A stretch of DNA of 6,383 nt from Chloroflexi bacterium CG23_combo_of_CG06-09_8_20_14_all_45_10. GTDB taxonomy: Bacteria; Chloroflexota; Dehalococcoidia; GIF9; AB-539-J10. Under the pieces are notes generated by a model, which was not told the DNA's origin, did not search any database, and was given only the letters and a program-made list of their open reading frames with translations. Positions within the stretch are counted from its first letter, which is position 1; every line of letters starts with the position of its first letter. This document shows positions 5,073 through 6,383 of the stretch, piece after piece. A program made the position numbers and the translations under genes. Location of the stretch: positions 1-6,383 of the forward strand of contig PCSL01000009.1 in NCBI GenBank assembly GCA_002772325.1, written 5' to 3'.

Positions 5073-6245
5073 TTATAGTAATACAGGGATATCAGCGAAG
5101 GTTTCTTCGAGTTTTCTGTGTGAGTACTCCACTCCACGTTTAGCTTTGATAACAGAAATTAAGTCAATTGCTTTGGTAAAGTAGTTCGTGATTTTCCTGA
5201 CACTGCTAAGTTCAGATAGGATTATAGTGACATACAGCGAACCTTTCTGTCTAGGGTAATCACCGCTCCGTATTAAAGCATCTGGAGCCACAGTGCTTAA
5301 ATTGTCCCCAAGTTCCTTGATTATCTCCATATGCATTTCTTTGGGCGGTGCCGTAACAAGGTATAAAGCCCTCCCAGCATTTTTAGGATCGCATGTGAGC
5401 GATAACTCACCTAGGGCTTGATCCATAGCGTGAGCTCCTTTGCTGGTTTCATTCATCTTGTCTCTGAAATCACGTTTTGGTCCCAATAGGGGCAGTCTTC
5501 GTGGGATTGGCGATTTACCTTCGCCAATTACTGTCCATCCTGCCAGAGTCTGTATTATGTCTCCAGCATCAAGCGTTCTTGCCCCAATGTATTTTTTGTT
5601 CCTCTCTTCGCCAGCGCAAAGCAAATTGTAAAATGGTTCAACTACTCGGGCATTAATCACCGCTAGGTTTTTTTCGGCCGGAGAATCTTTCTTAACATAC
5701 CTTTGATTGTCAATAAGAATTATCGCATCAGCCACTAAGTAGGTAGACTTGAGGCACATAGCCGTGTTGTAAACAGCTCTTGATTCTGTTGTTTCTTCTT
5801 GCCTAAATGGCAAAATGATAACATTGTAGACCGGCTTTCCTATATAGCGCTCTTTCAAATACTGCGTTAGCACTGCTATTGATCCAGAACCAGTGCCACC
5901 GGCAGCAGCAGCAACCAACAAGAAGGCATCTGTCTCATAGAACTGCTCTGACGTTCGTATAGCATCTATGATCTTATCAGTATCTTCTCTCGCTACCTCA
6001 GCGCCAAGTTCACTTACCTTACCTACTCCATGACCGTTGGTCCGTTGACCTCCGATAAGAATTCTGTGTTTGTAATCAGATTTGATAGTGCGTAATCCAC
6101 TTAGATCAGCAACATCTGTGTTAACAGCAAAGGTATCGGCAAGGATATTGATTTTCCGCAGAGCACGCGCCCTCTTATTTAGCCGAGCGAACCTATCGGC
6201 AATTCTGCCGCCACATTGACCTAGACCTATAACTAATAATTTCAT
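5073..6245 (-). CDS. divergent tubulin/FtsZ-like GTPase
   Basis: A complete 390-residue member of the tubulin/FtsZ superfamily. The first strand leads into G-L-G-Q-C-G-G (7-13, loop T1). The next strand ends A-V-N-T-D (40-44). A glycine-rich stretch G-G-Q-R-T-N-G-H-G-V-G (65-75) follows, and the signature loop T4 is G-G-T-G-S-G-S (116-122). L-P-F-R-Q-E-E (145-151) fits T5, and N180 in L-I-D-N-Q-R fits the base-contacting asparagine. T-L-D-A-G-D-I (224-230) matches the T7 catalytic loop (FtsZ N-x-D-F-A-D-V), with D226 and D229. Both halves of a polymer GTPase site thus look intact. The C-terminal domain is present, but there is no typical FtsZ tail for FtsA/ZipA/SepF binding, so it is probably not the main division FtsZ; CetZ-like or another paralogue is possible. 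Start M-K-L-L-V-I-G is canonical for the family. It is convergent with the coiled-coil genes. Confidence 0.88.
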   Translation of the reverse strand: MKLLVIGLGQCGGRIADRFARLNKRARALRKINILADTFAVNTDVADLSGLRTIKSDYKHRILIGGQRTNGHGVGKVSELGAEVAREDTDKIIDAIRTSEQFYETDAFLLVAAAAGGTGSGSIAVLTQYLKERYIGKPVYNVIILPFRQEETTESRAVYNTAMCLKSTYLVADAIILIDNQRYVKKDSPAEKNLAVINARVVEPFYNLLCAGEERNKKYIGARTLDAGDIIQTLAGWTVIGEGKSPIPRRLPLLGPKRDFRDKMNETSKGAHAMDQALGELSLTCDPKNAGRALYLVTAPPKEMHMEIIKELGDNLSTVAPDALIRSGDYPRQKGSLYVTIILSELSSVRKITNYFTKAIDLISVIKAKRGVEYSHRKLEETFADIPVLL

Positions 6246-6252
6246 GTAATTT

Positions 6253-6282
6253 ATTGTAAACAGCCTGATACAGCAATGTCAA
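6253..6282 (-). promoter_or_regulatory. near-consensus promoter giving a probably leaderless tubulin-like mRNA
   Basis: On the minus strand TTGACA (6282-6277) matches the consensus exactly. An 18-base spacer follows, then TACAAT (6258-6253), one mismatch from TATAAT. Only seven bases separate the -10 box from the ATG at 6245, so transcription should start at or next to the A of the start codon. No Shine-Dalgarno sequence is seen near the ATG, which agrees with leaderless translation. Confidence 0.7.
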
Positions 6283-6304
6283 TAGCCTTGGCTGGACTTG
6301 TTGA

Positions 6305-6324
6305 TGTTCTATGATTTTGTCACC
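6305..6324 (+). repeat. IS-end direct repeat, copy 1
   Basis: TGTTCTATGATTTTGTCACC. It shares TGTTCT at the start and TGTCACC at the end with copy 2, which begins 27 bases later. Likely a transposase binding site. Confidence 0.6.
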
Positions 6325-6331
6325 ATCTAAG

Positions 6332-6351
6332 TGTTCTGAGAAAATGTCACC
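6332..6351 (+). repeat. IS-end direct repeat, copy 2
   Basis: TGTTCTGAGAAAATGTCACC. It ends two bases before the putative transposase ATG, so transposase bound here could also limit its own expression. Confidence 0.6.
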
Positions 6352-6353
6352 CT

Positions 6354-6383
6354 ATGAAAGAGAGGGTGATATTGAACAAGAAG
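6354..6383 (+). CDS. transposase, first ten codons (runs off right edge)
   Basis: The last 30 bases read M-K-E-R-V-I-L-N-K-K, like the beginning of ISNCY/IS1202-type transposases, which continue into a helix-turn-helix and a DDE catalytic domain. Only ten codons are visible, so the assignment rests mainly on the repeats just upstream. An alternative ATG at 6344 in another frame is also open to the edge and cannot be excluded. No clear ribosome binding site is seen. Confidence 0.5.
   Translation, partial: MKERVILNKK

Larger units (their letters stand above)
6290..6383 (+). mobile_element. left end of an ISNCY/IS1202-type insertion sequence (continues past right edge)
   Basis: Contains the two 20-bp direct repeats ending in TGTCACC and the start of a transposase frame. 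This arrangement resembles IS1202/ISNCY-type ends from memory of such elements. The exact outer boundary is not determined; about 6290-6305 is an estimate. The inserted element lies just upstream of the -35 box of the divergent tubulin-like gene. Confidence 0.55.

Noticed and set aside
6250..6300. dif/Xer site as the IS target
   Set aside because: Some IS1202-type elements are associated with Xer sites, but I see no 28-bp dif-like pair of arms next to the visible end.

Overview
The window looks like a piece of a bacterial chromosome, about 44-45% GC by eye, most likely Chloroflexota (Dehalococcoidia-like). That assignment is an inference from the mix of a divergent tubulin/FtsZ-like GTPase, an AlkD fragment, a TIGR04255 gene and an ISNCY/IS1202-type element; no rRNA or other taxonomic marker is present. 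Promoters of sigma-70 type and strong GGAGG ribosome binding sites are easy to see.

Layout, left to right. (1) Positions 1-626, minus strand: the start of a membrane-anchored class I SAM methyltransferase that runs off the left edge. It is coupled to a short upstream gene that appears to be a deletion chimera: the first ~41 codons of an AlkD-type DNA alkylation repair gene joined in frame to the last ~39 codons of an isoprenylcysteine methyltransferase (ICMT)-type gene. (2) Positions 783-2292, minus strand: a tightly overlapping three-gene operon of a TIGR04255-family protein, a 122-residue protein with an antitoxin-like C-terminus, and a VapC-type PIN nuclease, probably a three-component toxin-antitoxin or defence-like module. 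(3) Positions 2293-2752: a 460-base gap with no convincing gene but several dyads and a clear promoter. (4) Positions 2753-4971, plus strand: two coiled-coil genes, each with its own promoter. The first encodes 561 residues made almost wholly of 25-residue repeats (75 bp in DNA); the second encodes 141 residues with eight 11-residue repeats. (5) Positions 5073-6245, minus strand: a complete tubulin/FtsZ-like GTPase with intact nucleotide-binding and T7 catalytic motifs, read from a near-consensus promoter placed so close to the ATG that the mRNA is probably leaderless. (6) From about 6290 to the right edge: the left end of an insertion sequence, with two 20-bp direct repeats and the first ten codons of its transposase.

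The most interesting candidates are the pair of repetitive coiled-coil genes beside a tubulin-like GTPase, which suggests but does not prove a filament or cytoskeletal system, and the TIGR04255/122-aa/PIN operon. The left part carries signs of gene loss and the right edge a mobile element, so the region behaves like accessory DNA.
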